From positions 1 through 29,416 of the IMG/VR virus record IMGVR_UViG_3300022200_001528: a DNA stretch of 29,416 nt. One strand, written 5' to 3'. A program made the position numbers and the translations under genes. This DNA comes from a virus. Under the pieces are notes generated by a model, which was given only the letters and a program-made list of their open reading frames with translations, did not search any database and was not told the origin of the DNA. Positions 17,685-23,586 of the stretch are shown one piece after another; the first letter of the stretch is position 1; every line of letters begins with the position of its first letter.

Positions 17685-17922
17685 GAAAGCTACAGAGGAC
17701 ATGTTTAACGAGTTACATAATCTCGTTACTACTGAATTCCTTAATCGAATTAAAAGCGGTGAAGCCACTGCTCAGGAATTAAAGGCGGCGTGTGATTGGT
17801 TAGCTAAGAATGATATCAGCGGAGTTGCTATGGAAGGTAATTCCCTTGATAAACTAGCTGCTATTATGCCTAAAGTTGATCCATCACTTGTCCAACGGAG
17901 GCTCTATGGGACGAAAGTCTAA
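17674..17922 (+). CDS. Terminase small subunit (gp18-like)
   Basis: DNA-packaging subunit that recognises the concatemer and recruits the large terminase. The 82-residue sequence (KATEDMFNELHNLVTTEFLN, RIKSGEATAQELKAACDWLA, NDISGVAMEGNSL, MPKVDPSLVQRRLYG) matches the cyanopodovirus gp18 family as I know it, and its size agrees with T7 gp18 (89). The start at 17674 overlaps the upstream stop by eleven bases. The large subunit is not directly next to it: three genes and about 2.1 kb separate them. Confidence 0.85.
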   Translation: MANKKATEDMFNELHNLVTTEFLNRIKSGEATAQELKAACDWLAKNDISGVAMEGNSLDKLAAIMPKVDPSLVQRRLYGTKV

Positions 17923-18151
17923 CTATAGCGGACCTAAATACGCTAATGGTAACTACAAATCATATCAAAAAGAATATGACTCTAGTCAGTTACAAATTAA
18001 GAAACGTACTGAACTGAATAAAGAGAATCGCAAACGTGGTACTTATGGAAACGGTGATGGTAAAGATGTCTCCCATAAAAAGGATGGATCAACAACTCTT
18101 GAACCTGCTTCTAAAAATCGTGCCCGTGTCGGTAAAGCTAGAAAAGCATGA
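17906..18151 (+). CDS. Small basic conserved phage protein, possible degenerate HNH relative
   Basis: An 81-residue, strongly basic protein. I prefer the ATG at 17906 over one 30 bases upstream because GGAGG (17897-17901) precedes it and the sequence then begins MGRKSNYSGPKYANGNYK. It overlaps the small terminase end by 17 bases. The C-terminal part (GDGKDVSHKKDGS, then ASKNRARVGKARKA) resembles the His-Gly-Asn portion of HNH proteins, but it has no Cys knuckle and no clear active site. Similar proteins accompany terminase genes in other cyanophages without a known role. A small DNA- or RNA-binding virion protein is an equally good guess. Confidence 0.75.
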   Translation: MGRKSNYSGPKYANGNYKSYQKEYDSSQLQIKKRTELNKENRKRGTYGNGDGKDVSHKKDGSTTLEPASKNRARVGKARKA

Positions 18152-18474
18152 CGCCCCTTCTACCAAGTCCTGATCACTACCTGCAAAACCTAATAACAAT
18201 GACAAGTCCCGAAGCAAAACGGATGTGGCGTAGAGCCATCAAGGAACACTTCAATTGTCAATGTGTCTATTGTGGAGAAACTTATGAACTTAATGAACTT
18301 ACTCTTGATCACGTTATACCTCGTTTTAATGGAGGACAAACAACTACAAGAAATTTGGTTCCATCCTGCAGGAAATGTAATCAGAACAAAGGTACGAATA
18401 ACTGGCTCACGTGGATGAGACAAACGTTTGGTATTACGCCACGTGAACAACTAATCCTTTCACATATTCAATAA
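18148..18474 (+). CDS. HNH endonuclease
   Basis: A 108-residue nuclease with a complete zinc-knuckle HNH motif: CQCVYCG (about residues 38-44), LTLDHVIPRFNGG with the His-metal pair (about 52-64), NLVPSCRKCNQNKG (about 70-83). In head-tail phages such stand-alone HNH proteins next to terminase genes can be packaging cofactors; others are homing nucleases. Its start overlaps the previous stop as ATGA and its stop overlaps the next start as TAATG, so it is an integrated member of the operon. An internal ATG at 18199 would also give the full motif, but the ATGA junction favours 18148. Confidence 0.88.
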   Translation: MTPLLPSPDHYLQNLITMTSPEAKRMWRRAIKEHFNCQCVYCGETYELNELTLDHVIPRFNGGQTTTRNLVPSCRKCNQNKGTNNWLTWMRQTFGITPREQLILSHIQ

Positions 18475-19502
18475 TGGCTACTAAAGAAGATCAAGAACTA
18501 TTTAGAGCCGCTGAAAATTGGTTAACTGAAAACCCTGGTAAAACTCTTGCTGATTGGAGAAAGGAAACAGGCTACACTGGCCCCGCTCTTAAAATTAGAA
18601 ACCGTAGAGGTGAACCAGTCCGTGTATCTTTTAAAGGTCAAAGCACGGCAGCCCAAACACAAAGAGCGGCTAAAGAAAAACCAAAAACAGAAGAAGAGGC
18701 TAAATATCTTCAAGAAGTAAAACGTCAAGCAAGAGAGCAAAGTCAAAGCACTGAGGTTCAGTATGTATCTGGTGGTAAACCTGTTATTGCTGAACATGAT
18801 GTCAGATTAGCATCTGGTGGCACTAGTGAGTATTTATCAATTTCAGATCCTGAATTTAAAGTATTTAAAGATACTGTTGAATCAAAAGTATACAACAAAT
18901 TTGGTGACTCTGTAGTTGTAGATATTGATGATGTTTCTGGAGATGTTCGGGTAATTCCCTCACGTGTTCACAATAAATTTGAACCTACTAGTCGCCAACC
19001 TGGTGTTGATATACCAATGGGTTCAAATATTGATGAAGCTTTAAAAAAGGTTAAAAAGGTAGTTGAAATGCCCCTTTCTAATCTTTTAGATTTTTCTGGT
19101 GGTAAAGCACTTTTAAACGTACTCCCTATGGGTGCTGTTGCTACAGCCGCTTTTACCGCTGCAGACATTGCTCAAGCAGCTCAGGGTGTGTCTTCTGTCC
19201 AACAAGCTACCTCTACTCCTGAAGCGGTTGCAGGCGGGTTAGAGGCTGCATCGGGTGCTCTTGATGTAGCTGCTACCAAGGTTCCTGTATTAGCTGCTCC
19301 TGCTGCTGTATTTGGAGTAACTGGTGGTGCTATTCGTATGCGTATGGAACGTGACATCGAACGTGAACAGATTCAGCAAGTTATGGCAGGTGAAAGAAGT
19401 GAGTACGGTCCAGCTGTAACTCAAACTCCTACACTTACTCGAACTAAATCTAACTACGAACGAAACATCCAATCCCGCATGAAAGCACGGAAACGCCGCT
19501 AG
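18474..19502 (+). CDS. Unknown 342-aa protein with hydrophobic C-terminal half
   Basis: I do not recognise this protein. Residues 1-45 are helical with a helix-turn-helix-like feel (TLADWRKETGYTGPALKIRN) and 60-90 are charged. Residues 110-170 are beta-like (YLSISDPEFKVF, SVVVDIDDVSGDVRVIPSR). Residues about 205-290 contain two Ala/Gly-rich hydrophobic stretches (LLNVLPMGAVATAAFTAADI and VPVLAAPAAVFGVTGGAI) that could insert in or lie on a membrane. The C-terminus is very basic (NIQSRMKARKRR). A virion or DNA-ejection accessory role would fit such a composition, but nothing shows it. It follows the HNH gene with a TAATG overlap and is separated from the sulfotransferase-like gene by 47 bases. 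Confidence 0.7.
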   Translation: MATKEDQELFRAAENWLTENPGKTLADWRKETGYTGPALKIRNRRGEPVRVSFKGQSTAAQTQRAAKEKPKTEEEAKYLQEVKRQAREQSQSTEVQYVSGGKPVIAEHDVRLASGGTSEYLSISDPEFKVFKDTVESKVYNKFGDSVVVDIDDVSGDVRVIPSRVHNKFEPTSRQPGVDIPMGSNIDEALKKVKKVVEMPLSNLLDFSGGKALLNVLPMGAVATAAFTAADIAQAAQGVSSVQQATSTPEAVAGGLEAASGALDVAATKVPVLAAPAAVFGVTGGAIRMRMERDIEREQIQQVMAGERSEYGPAVTQTPTLTRTKSNYERNIQSRMKARKRR

Positions 19503-19549
19503 AAGCCCCTAGAACCTCCCTCTACCCACCTTTACGCTAGAATATACCT

Positions 19550-20056
19550 ATGACCGCCCCAATCATCGTTACAGGGCCACAGAGAGCAGGCTCACGCATT
19601 GCTAGCCACATCCTTTGCTCTGACCTTGGCGGTGTGTTTGTTGATGAGCTTGAATACTGTCTTCCTTTACCGGATAACGCAGTTGTTCAAGCTCCTTTTC
19701 TTCTTAAGTCCGTTCTTGAGTTATCATTCATTCTCCCAACTGCTAAGTTTGTCTTTATGCATCGTAACCCTAAAGACATTGTAGCAAGTATGCAACGTGT
19801 TGAGTGGTACGCTGACTATTGTGATGATCCTGACTTCTACCCAGCTTATGTCAAACATTGTTATGACTACATCGACATGTTAAAGCAGACGCTAAAACCT
19901 GATCGGTGGTTTGACATTCAATATGAATCCTTAAAAGCTCATCACCTCTTTGTAGAGGATAGAACAGACTTTACAACTAAACAACACTTACCTGGTGTCC
20001 CTAACGGACCTAAAATTTGGAGAAACGATGAATACATTAGAACTCTTAAAGAGTGA
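19550..20056 (+). CDS. Compact sulfotransferase-like protein
   Basis: A 168-residue P-loop-type protein. The start, IIVTGPQRAGSRIASHIL (residues 5-22), resembles the 5'-phosphosulfate loop of PAPS-dependent sulfotransferases. FVFMHRNPKDIVASMQRVEW (about residues 68-87) is a close match to the 3'-phosphate-binding motif (R-NPKD--S). It would transfer sulfate from PAPS to an unknown acceptor such as a glycan, lipid or protein. It is shorter than typical family members (250-300), ending soon after the second motif (WFDIQYESLKAHH, then LPGVPNGPKIWR). The 3' end overlaps the large terminase start by 29 bases. It is an auxiliary gene not found in T7; a role in virion or host-surface modification is speculation. 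Confidence 0.72.
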   Translation: MTAPIIVTGPQRAGSRIASHILCSDLGGVFVDELEYCLPLPDNAVVQAPFLLKSVLELSFILPTAKFVFMHRNPKDIVASMQRVEWYADYCDDPDFYPAYVKHCYDYIDMLKQTLKPDRWFDIQYESLKAHHLFVEDRTDFTTKQHLPGVPNGPKIWRNDEYIRTLKE

Positions 20057-21755
20057 CTTTAAACTTTTTCTTCAAGCTCTTTGGAATCAGCTAGATCTAC
20101 CTAACCCAACCCGAGCACAATACGCTATTGCTGATTACCTACAATATGGTCCTAAGCGTCTACAGATTCAAGCATTTCGAGGGGTAGGTAAAAGTTGGAT
20201 TACTGGAGCGTTCGTTCTTTGGACGCTCTTTAAAGACAATGAGAAGAAGATTATGATTATCTCTGCTTCTAAGGAGCGTGCTGATAACATGTCTATCTTC
20301 CTTCAAAAGCTTATCATGGAGACACCTTGGTTACAGCATATGCAACCCGCTGATGACTCTGCTCGGTGGTCTAGGATTAGCTTTGATATTAAGTGTCCCC
20401 CTCACCAAGCTCCGTCAGTTAAGAGTGTTGGTATTACGGGTCAGCTAACGGGTTCACGTGCTGACCTTATGATCCTAGACGATATTGAGGTACCTGGTAA
20501 CTCCATGACAGAGTTCATGAGAGAAAAACTTCTACAGCTTTGTACTGAGGCAGAATCTATCCTTACTCCTAAACAAGACAGTAGGATTATGTACCTTGGT
20601 ACACCACAGACTACCTTTACCATTTATCGTAAGCTTGCTGAACGTAACTATAAGCCCTTTGTATGGCCAGCACGTTATCCCCGTAAGGTTAGCCAATACG
20701 AAGGACTACTTGCTCCTCAACTTGTTGAAGACATTGATAAAGGAGCTGAATCTTGGGGTGTAACTGACCCTGATCGTTTTGATAACGAAGACCTAGTTGA
20801 ACGTGAAGCCTCCATGGGTAGGAGTAATTTCATGCTCCAGTTCATGCTTGATACCTCCCTTAGCGATGCTGAAAAGTTTCCCCTTAAGTGCTCTGACCTC
20901 GTTATCACTAGCGTTAACCCTACTACTGCTCCCGAATCAGTCGTTTGGTGCTCAGATCCCCAAAACGTCATTAAAGACCTACCAACTGTCGGATTACCTG
21001 GAGATTATTTCTACTCTCCTATGCAGCTCCAAGGTGAATGGGATAGCTACCAAGAAACAATATGCTCAGTTGATCCATCGGGTAGAGGCTCAGATGAGAC
21101 AGCAGCAGCTTATATCTCCCAACGAAACGGTTTTCTGTACTTGCATGAAATGCGTGCTTATCGAGATGGATACAGTGACAACACGTTACTGGACATTCTA
21201 AAAGGTTGTAAGAAGTACGGTGTTACTAAACTAGTTATTGAAACTAACTTTGGTGATGGTATTGTTGCTGAATTATTCCGTAAACATCTTCTCCAAACTA
21301 AACAAGGTATTGACATTGAAGAAGTACGTGCAAATGTCCGTAAAGAAGACCGTATTATTGATACCCTTGAGCCTGTCTTTAATCAGCATAGGCTTATTGT
21401 TAATCGAAGTGTCATTGAATGGGACTTCAAATCAAACCCAGATGCAGCACCAGAAGAACGACTACTATACATGCTATTCTACCAAATGAGTAGGATGTGT
21501 CGTGAAAAGGGTGCGGTAAGACACGACGATAGACTAGACTGTCTTTCACAAGGTATTAAATACTTTACAGATGCTTTAGCTATCTCAGCCCAAGAAGCTG
21601 TTAAAGAACGTAAACGTGAAGAGTGGAACGACATGCTAGAAGCCTTTATGGACGACCCTCAAAGTGAGACAAACCATATAGTTTTAGGTATGTCTTTAGC
21701 TCAAAAAAGACAAGCTAGAGGGAGTGGTAAAAGCTCCCTTCCAACGTGGGTTTAA
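20028..21755 (+). CDS. Terminase large subunit (gp19-like)
   Basis: Packaging motor ATPase and nuclease that cuts the concatemer at the genome ends. I choose ATG 20028, preceded by GGAG at 20019-20022, over a GTG 33 bases upstream; this gives 575 residues, close to T7 gp19 (586). The Walker A segment is AFRGVGKSW (residues 49-57), Walker B LMILDD (147-152), and the nuclease domain starts with VDPSGRGSDETAA (Asp349). A later acidic cluster, VRHDDRLDCLSQGIKYF, supplies further metal ligands. The 5' end lies inside the sulfotransferase-like gene. No gene follows for about 250 bases, and the spacer there is rich in hairpins, as expected near the end of the late operon or the physical genome end. 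Confidence 0.95.
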   Translation: MNTLELLKSDFKLFLQALWNQLDLPNPTRAQYAIADYLQYGPKRLQIQAFRGVGKSWITGAFVLWTLFKDNEKKIMIISASKERADNMSIFLQKLIMETPWLQHMQPADDSARWSRISFDIKCPPHQAPSVKSVGITGQLTGSRADLMILDDIEVPGNSMTEFMREKLLQLCTEAESILTPKQDSRIMYLGTPQTTFTIYRKLAERNYKPFVWPARYPRKVSQYEGLLAPQLVEDIDKGAESWGVTDPDRFDNEDLVEREASMGRSNFMLQFMLDTSLSDAEKFPLKCSDLVITSVNPTTAPESVVWCSDPQNVIKDLPTVGLPGDYFYSPMQLQGEWDSYQETICSVDPSGRGSDETAAAYISQRNGFLYLHEMRAYRDGYSDNTLLDILKGCKKYGVTKLVIETNFGDGIVAELFRKHLLQTKQGIDIEEVRANVRKEDRIIDTLEPVFNQHRLIVNRSVIEWDFKSNPDAAPEERLLYMLFYQMSRMCREKGAVRHDDRLDCLSQGIKYFTDALAISAQEAVKERKREEWNDMLEAFMDDPQSETNHIVLGMSLAQKRQARGSGKSSLPTWV

Positions 21756-21761
21756 GAACAG

Positions 21762-21783
21762 TAAGACACAAAATAAGACACAA
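21762..21783 (+). repeat. Tandem repeat TAAGACACAA x2 (12-base period)
   Basis: Exact 10-base copies at 21762-21771 and 21774-21783, starting six bases after the terminase stop. The purpose is unknown; T7 has short repeat arrays next to its terminal repeats, which makes the location suggestive. Confidence 0.6.
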
Positions 21784-21800
21784 GTCATACCAATTGATTT

Positions 21801-21831
21801 GAACAAGGCGGATGTATAACGGGGGGGAGAA
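21801..21831 (+). repeat. Near copy of RNA polymerase gene segment 26701-26729
   Basis: GAACAAGGCGGATGTATA, then AC and GGGGGGGAGAA, aligns with GGACAGGGCGGATGTATA, then CA and GGGGGAGAA, in the same orientation. About 25 of 29 aligned bases agree, including a 12-base exact core GGCGGATGTATA, with two extra G here. The reading frame of the polymerase is not preserved. Confidence 0.6.
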
Positions 21832-21884
21832 GGGTGGACTCCCCTCCGGGAAAGGGGGAATTCGAGACAAGCTCTCATTCCCCT
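21821..21884 (+). terminator. Two back-to-back G/C-rich hairpins, possible late terminator
   Basis: Hairpin 1: GGGGGGGAG (21821-21829) with CTCCCCTCC (21839-21847), nine pairs including one wobble. Hairpin 2: GGGGAAT (21855-21861) with ATTCCCC (21877-21883), plus an inner GAG/CTC, followed by TCTTT. The short T-run makes the second a weak intrinsic terminator; both could also mark the packaging end. Confidence 0.5.
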
Positions 21885-22001
21885 CTTTACTAAAGACTAC
21901 TGGATAGAGAACATCTTATTCTACTTATTCACTCCCCCCTTTTGAATCTTGTGAATATTAGAACACTTATCCTACTGTATGGACTAACGTATTAAGAATT
22001 A

Positions 22002-22649
22002 ATGACCTTCACCCACACCGCCCAACTCCTACACATTACTCCAGACGCTGAAGATCTTATTAGTTACATGGCTAGGGTATCTAATCCCTCTAACCAGTCA
22101 AACACTGAGACCAGTGCTAAACTAATTAAGTACCTAATTAAACATAACCATTGGTCACCTTTTGAAATGGTGAACATGTGTGTAAGTATAGAGACAACTA
22201 GAAGTATTGCTGCTCAAATACTTCGTCACCGTTCTTTCTCCTTCCAAGAGTTTAGTCAAAGGTACGCTAAGGTGGAGAAACAAGCCGCTATCCCCCAACT
22301 GCGTAGACAAGATCAAAAGAATAGACAGAACTCTATTGATGATCTAGATGAAGTATTAAAGAAACACTTCCAGTTCCGTATAGGTTCACTCTACTCCGAC
22401 TGCTATGGACTGTATAAAGAACTAGTTGAAGCGGGTGTAGCTAAAGAGTGTGCTCGTGAAGTACTTCCAATGGCAGCTCCAACTAAACTATACATGAATG
22501 GTTCCATTAGATCTTGGTTACACTACTGTGACCTTCGTACATCTAACGGTACCCAGCGGGAACACGCTCAAATAGCAGCTCAAATACAAGATATCCTCTA
22601 CCAATACCTTCCTAACACTTGTGAGGCAATGTGGTCGAAAGAAAGTTAA
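22002..22649 (+). CDS. thyX: FAD-dependent thymidylate synthase ThyX
   Basis: Makes dTMP from dUMP with methylenetetrahydrofolate, FAD and NADPH, supplying thymidine for phage DNA synthesis. The diagnostic motif RHRSFS (residues 75-80, within ILRHRSFSFQEFSQRYAKV) is intact. The C-terminal segment GSIRSWLHYCDLRTSNGTQ matches the dUMP-binding end of the family. At 215 residues the length is normal. ThyX is a well-known auxiliary gene of cyanophages and other aquatic podoviruses. It is the first gene after the hairpin spacer, which places it at the right end after the terminase or at the left end before the polymerase. The ATG follows an AT-rich leader without a Shine-Dalgarno site. Confidence 0.96.
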   Translation: MTFTHTAQLLHITPDAEDLISYMARVSNPSNQSNTETSAKLIKYLIKHNHWSPFEMVNMCVSIETTRSIAAQILRHRSFSFQEFSQRYAKVEKQAAIPQLRRQDQKNRQNSIDDLDEVLKKHFQFRIGSLYSDCYGLYKELVEAGVAKECAREVLPMAAPTKLYMNGSIRSWLHYCDLRTSNGTQREHAQIAAQIQDILYQYLPNTCEAMWSKES

Positions 22650-22933
22650 GGTTAAACGAGTTTAAAGCTACTTATGAAGCCCTAGAAACAGGTACAGTCT
22701 GGATAGACCACCTTCTTCTAGGTCTTCTTTACTGGTTAGAGTCTAAATTGATTGATGTACGGGTAAAAAATGAGATAGATGAAGCGATTGAAGAGGTTGT
22801 CTTACCCCCTTTACCTGATATGGTCACTCCGTTGTACACAGAAACCCCGTCAGACACGTCTACAAGCCTTCCTAACATGCGTTTAACCGCTCCTTGGTAC
22901 GTTTCCCCGGATGATACTGTTGAACCGCGTTAA
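22631..22933 (+). CDS. Unknown 100-aa protein
   Basis: I do not recognise this protein. It begins with GTG, overlapping the thyX end by 19 bases, with GAGG four bases before the start. Residues 1-20 are basic, and 23-38 form a hydrophobic helix (VWIDHLLLGLLYWLES) that may be membrane-associated. An acidic helix (VKNEIDEAIEEVV) and a Pro/Thr/Ser-rich, probably disordered tail (LPPLPDMVTPLYTETPSDTS) follow. The frame stays open without overlap with another strong candidate, which supports it being real. The start codon is uncertain. Confidence 0.55.
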   Translation: MVERKLRLNEFKATYEALETGTVWIDHLLLGLLYWLESKLIDVRVKNEIDEAIEEVVLPPLPDMVTPLYTETPSDTSTSLPNMRLTAPWYVSPDDTVEPR

Positions 22934-22957
22934 AGGAGCACCTAAAGCTATTTTATT

Positions 22958-23218
22958 ATGATTAAATTGTGCAATGAAGTTACCTACGTTTTACTTTGTG
23001 AGAACAATGTCTATTATGTAGGTACAACAAAAGACTTAAAACATAGAGTTCAGCAGCATTTTAATGGTAATGGATCTTCAGTGACTAAACAGTTTAAACC
23101 TGTTAAACTTGTTAAAGTCTATGCAGGTAATGTTGAAAAAGAGAAAGTACTGTACGGTAGAGCCAAATATGGCGTTAACAAGTGTTATGGTTACGCCTGG
23201 TCTTCCGTTAAAAAATGA
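22958..23218 (+). CDS. Small GIY-YIG nuclease-domain protein
   Basis: An 86-residue stand-alone GIY-YIG domain: TYVLLCENNVYYVGTTKDLK (the two Tyr-containing strands, about residues 9-28), HRVQQHFNG with the conserved Arg, GSSVTKQFKPVKLVKVY, then an acidic helix NVEKEKVLYGRAKYG with a candidate metal-binding Glu. The end, KYGVNKCYGYAW, corresponds to the KYG-xxNVRGG ending of short GIY-YIG proteins in cyanobacteria and their phages, but the RGG part is changed. Such proteins may be homing-type or DNA-repair-like nucleases; no intron or intein is visible here. It is the last gene before the large control region. Confidence 0.78.
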   Translation: MIKLCNEVTYVLLCENNVYYVGTTKDLKHRVQQHFNGNGSSVTKQFKPVKLVKVYAGNVEKEKVLYGRAKYGVNKCYGYAWSSVKK

Positions 23219-23297
23219 CAAAAATTTGTCTAACCATATATCATATAAGCAACCCTGATCATTCCCCCATAGGGGGTATCACCATCCCTTATCAATG

Positions 23298-23401
23298 CCG
23301 CTCCGCACTTCGTGCTCCGCTTCCTTTACCACGTGCTTGAGAATGATTATCACTGCACAACACTGATGAGCAAGGGGAGCGGAGCGCGTAGCGCGGAGCG
23401 G
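23298..23401. repeat. Long GC-rich inverted repeat with four GCGGAGC/GCTCCGC units
   Basis: Arms 23298-23325 and 23374-23401 pair over 28 positions: 23 Watson-Crick pairs, three G-T wobbles and two mismatches, with a 48-base loop. GCTCCGC occurs at 23300 and 23314 and its complement GCGGAGC at 23379 and 23393, both spaced 14 bases apart. The G+C content is far above the phage average. As DNA it could extrude a cruciform; as RNA it would be a very stable hairpin. Confidence 0.8.
23338..23352. promoter_or_regulatory. Fur/Zur-family operator-like box TGAGAATGATTATCA
   Basis: Matches the 7-1-7 Fur-family consensus TGATAATnATTATCA at 13 of the 14 defined positions. A weaker second box (CGGGAATGATTCTCA, 23399-23413; 10 of 14) lies 61 bases downstream. 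TTTACC (23325-23330) and TATCAC (23348-23353), 17 bases apart, could form a weak promoter overlapped by the box. Protein binding is inferred from the motif alone. Confidence 0.5.
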
Positions 23402-23432
23402 GAATGATTCTCAATGTGAGTAAGTGTTAGCG

Positions 23433-23472
23433 ATACGAATACGTATTGTTAGCAAATGCTAATACGAATACG
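23433..23472 (+). repeat. ATACGAATACG direct repeat around a TTAGCA-AA-TGCTAA palindrome
   Basis: Exact 11-base copies at 23433-23443 and 23462-23472 flank the palindrome at 23449-23462. TGTTAGC is also repeated (23425 and 23447). The arrangement resembles an iteron or operator cluster upstream of the early promoter. Confidence 0.65.
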
Positions 23473-23557
23473 AAAAAGTCAAAACATCTGTGGAGCAAAG
23501 ATAAGCAAACCTGATAGGTTGCTTCGCTCGCACGCAAAAATGCTAATAAATGGATGC

Positions 23558-23586
23558 TTGACAAGCGGTTGAGTCGGTGCTATACT
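23558..23586 (+). promoter_or_regulatory. Consensus sigma70 early promoter
   Basis: TTGACA (23558-23563), a 17-base spacer and TATACT (23581-23586) with an extended -10 TGC in front: nearly ideal for bacterial housekeeping RNA polymerase. It points into the early gene cluster, as host-driven promoters do in T7-like phages. ACTAC-GTAT-GTAGT (23584-23597) overlaps the -10 and start region and could be an operator. Confidence 0.85.

Larger units (their letters stand above)
21756..22001. other. Hairpin-rich non-coding spacer after the terminase (candidate genome-end region)
   Basis: No convincing gene. It holds a tandem TAAGACACAA repeat (21762-21771, 21774-21783), a near copy of an RNA polymerase gene segment (21801-21831), two strong G/C hairpins (21821-21847, 21854-21884), and a 7-bp inverted repeat TATTCAC/GTGAATA (21926-21932, 21951-21957) around a C-run. 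In T7-like genomes the terminal repeat lies near here, after the terminase gene. Confidence 0.6.
23245..23515 (+). repeat. Bracketing direct repeats ATAAGCAA[C/A]CCTGAT
   Basis: ATAAGCAACCCTGAT at 23245-23259 and ATAAGCAAACCTGAT at 23501-23515 agree in 14 of 15 bases. They bracket the palindrome-rich core, as target-site duplications or terminal iterons would. Confidence 0.6.

Noticed and set aside
19503-19549. Possible promoter (TAGAAT, TATACC) before the sulfotransferase-like gene
   Set aside because: No -35-like hexamer at a suitable distance, and no repeat of the motif elsewhere.
21850-21885. tRNA-like T-arm (GGGGGAATTCGAGAC)
   Set aside because: The loop does not follow TTCRANY, and no acceptor, D or anticodon arms pair around it.
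21812-21907. 31-codon frame in the spacer after the terminase
   Set aside because: Its Gly/Lys-rich sequence simply reflects the G-runs of the hairpins, and it has no ribosome site.
23264-23276. CCCCC-ATA-GGGGG hairpin as a terminator of the GIY-YIG gene
   Set aside because: It has only a 5-bp stem and is followed by TATCACC, not a T-run, so intrinsic termination is not supported.
23298-23401. CRISPR-like array
   Set aside because: The repeats are inverted, only two units per arm with 7-base spacers, and there are no unique spacers or cas genes.
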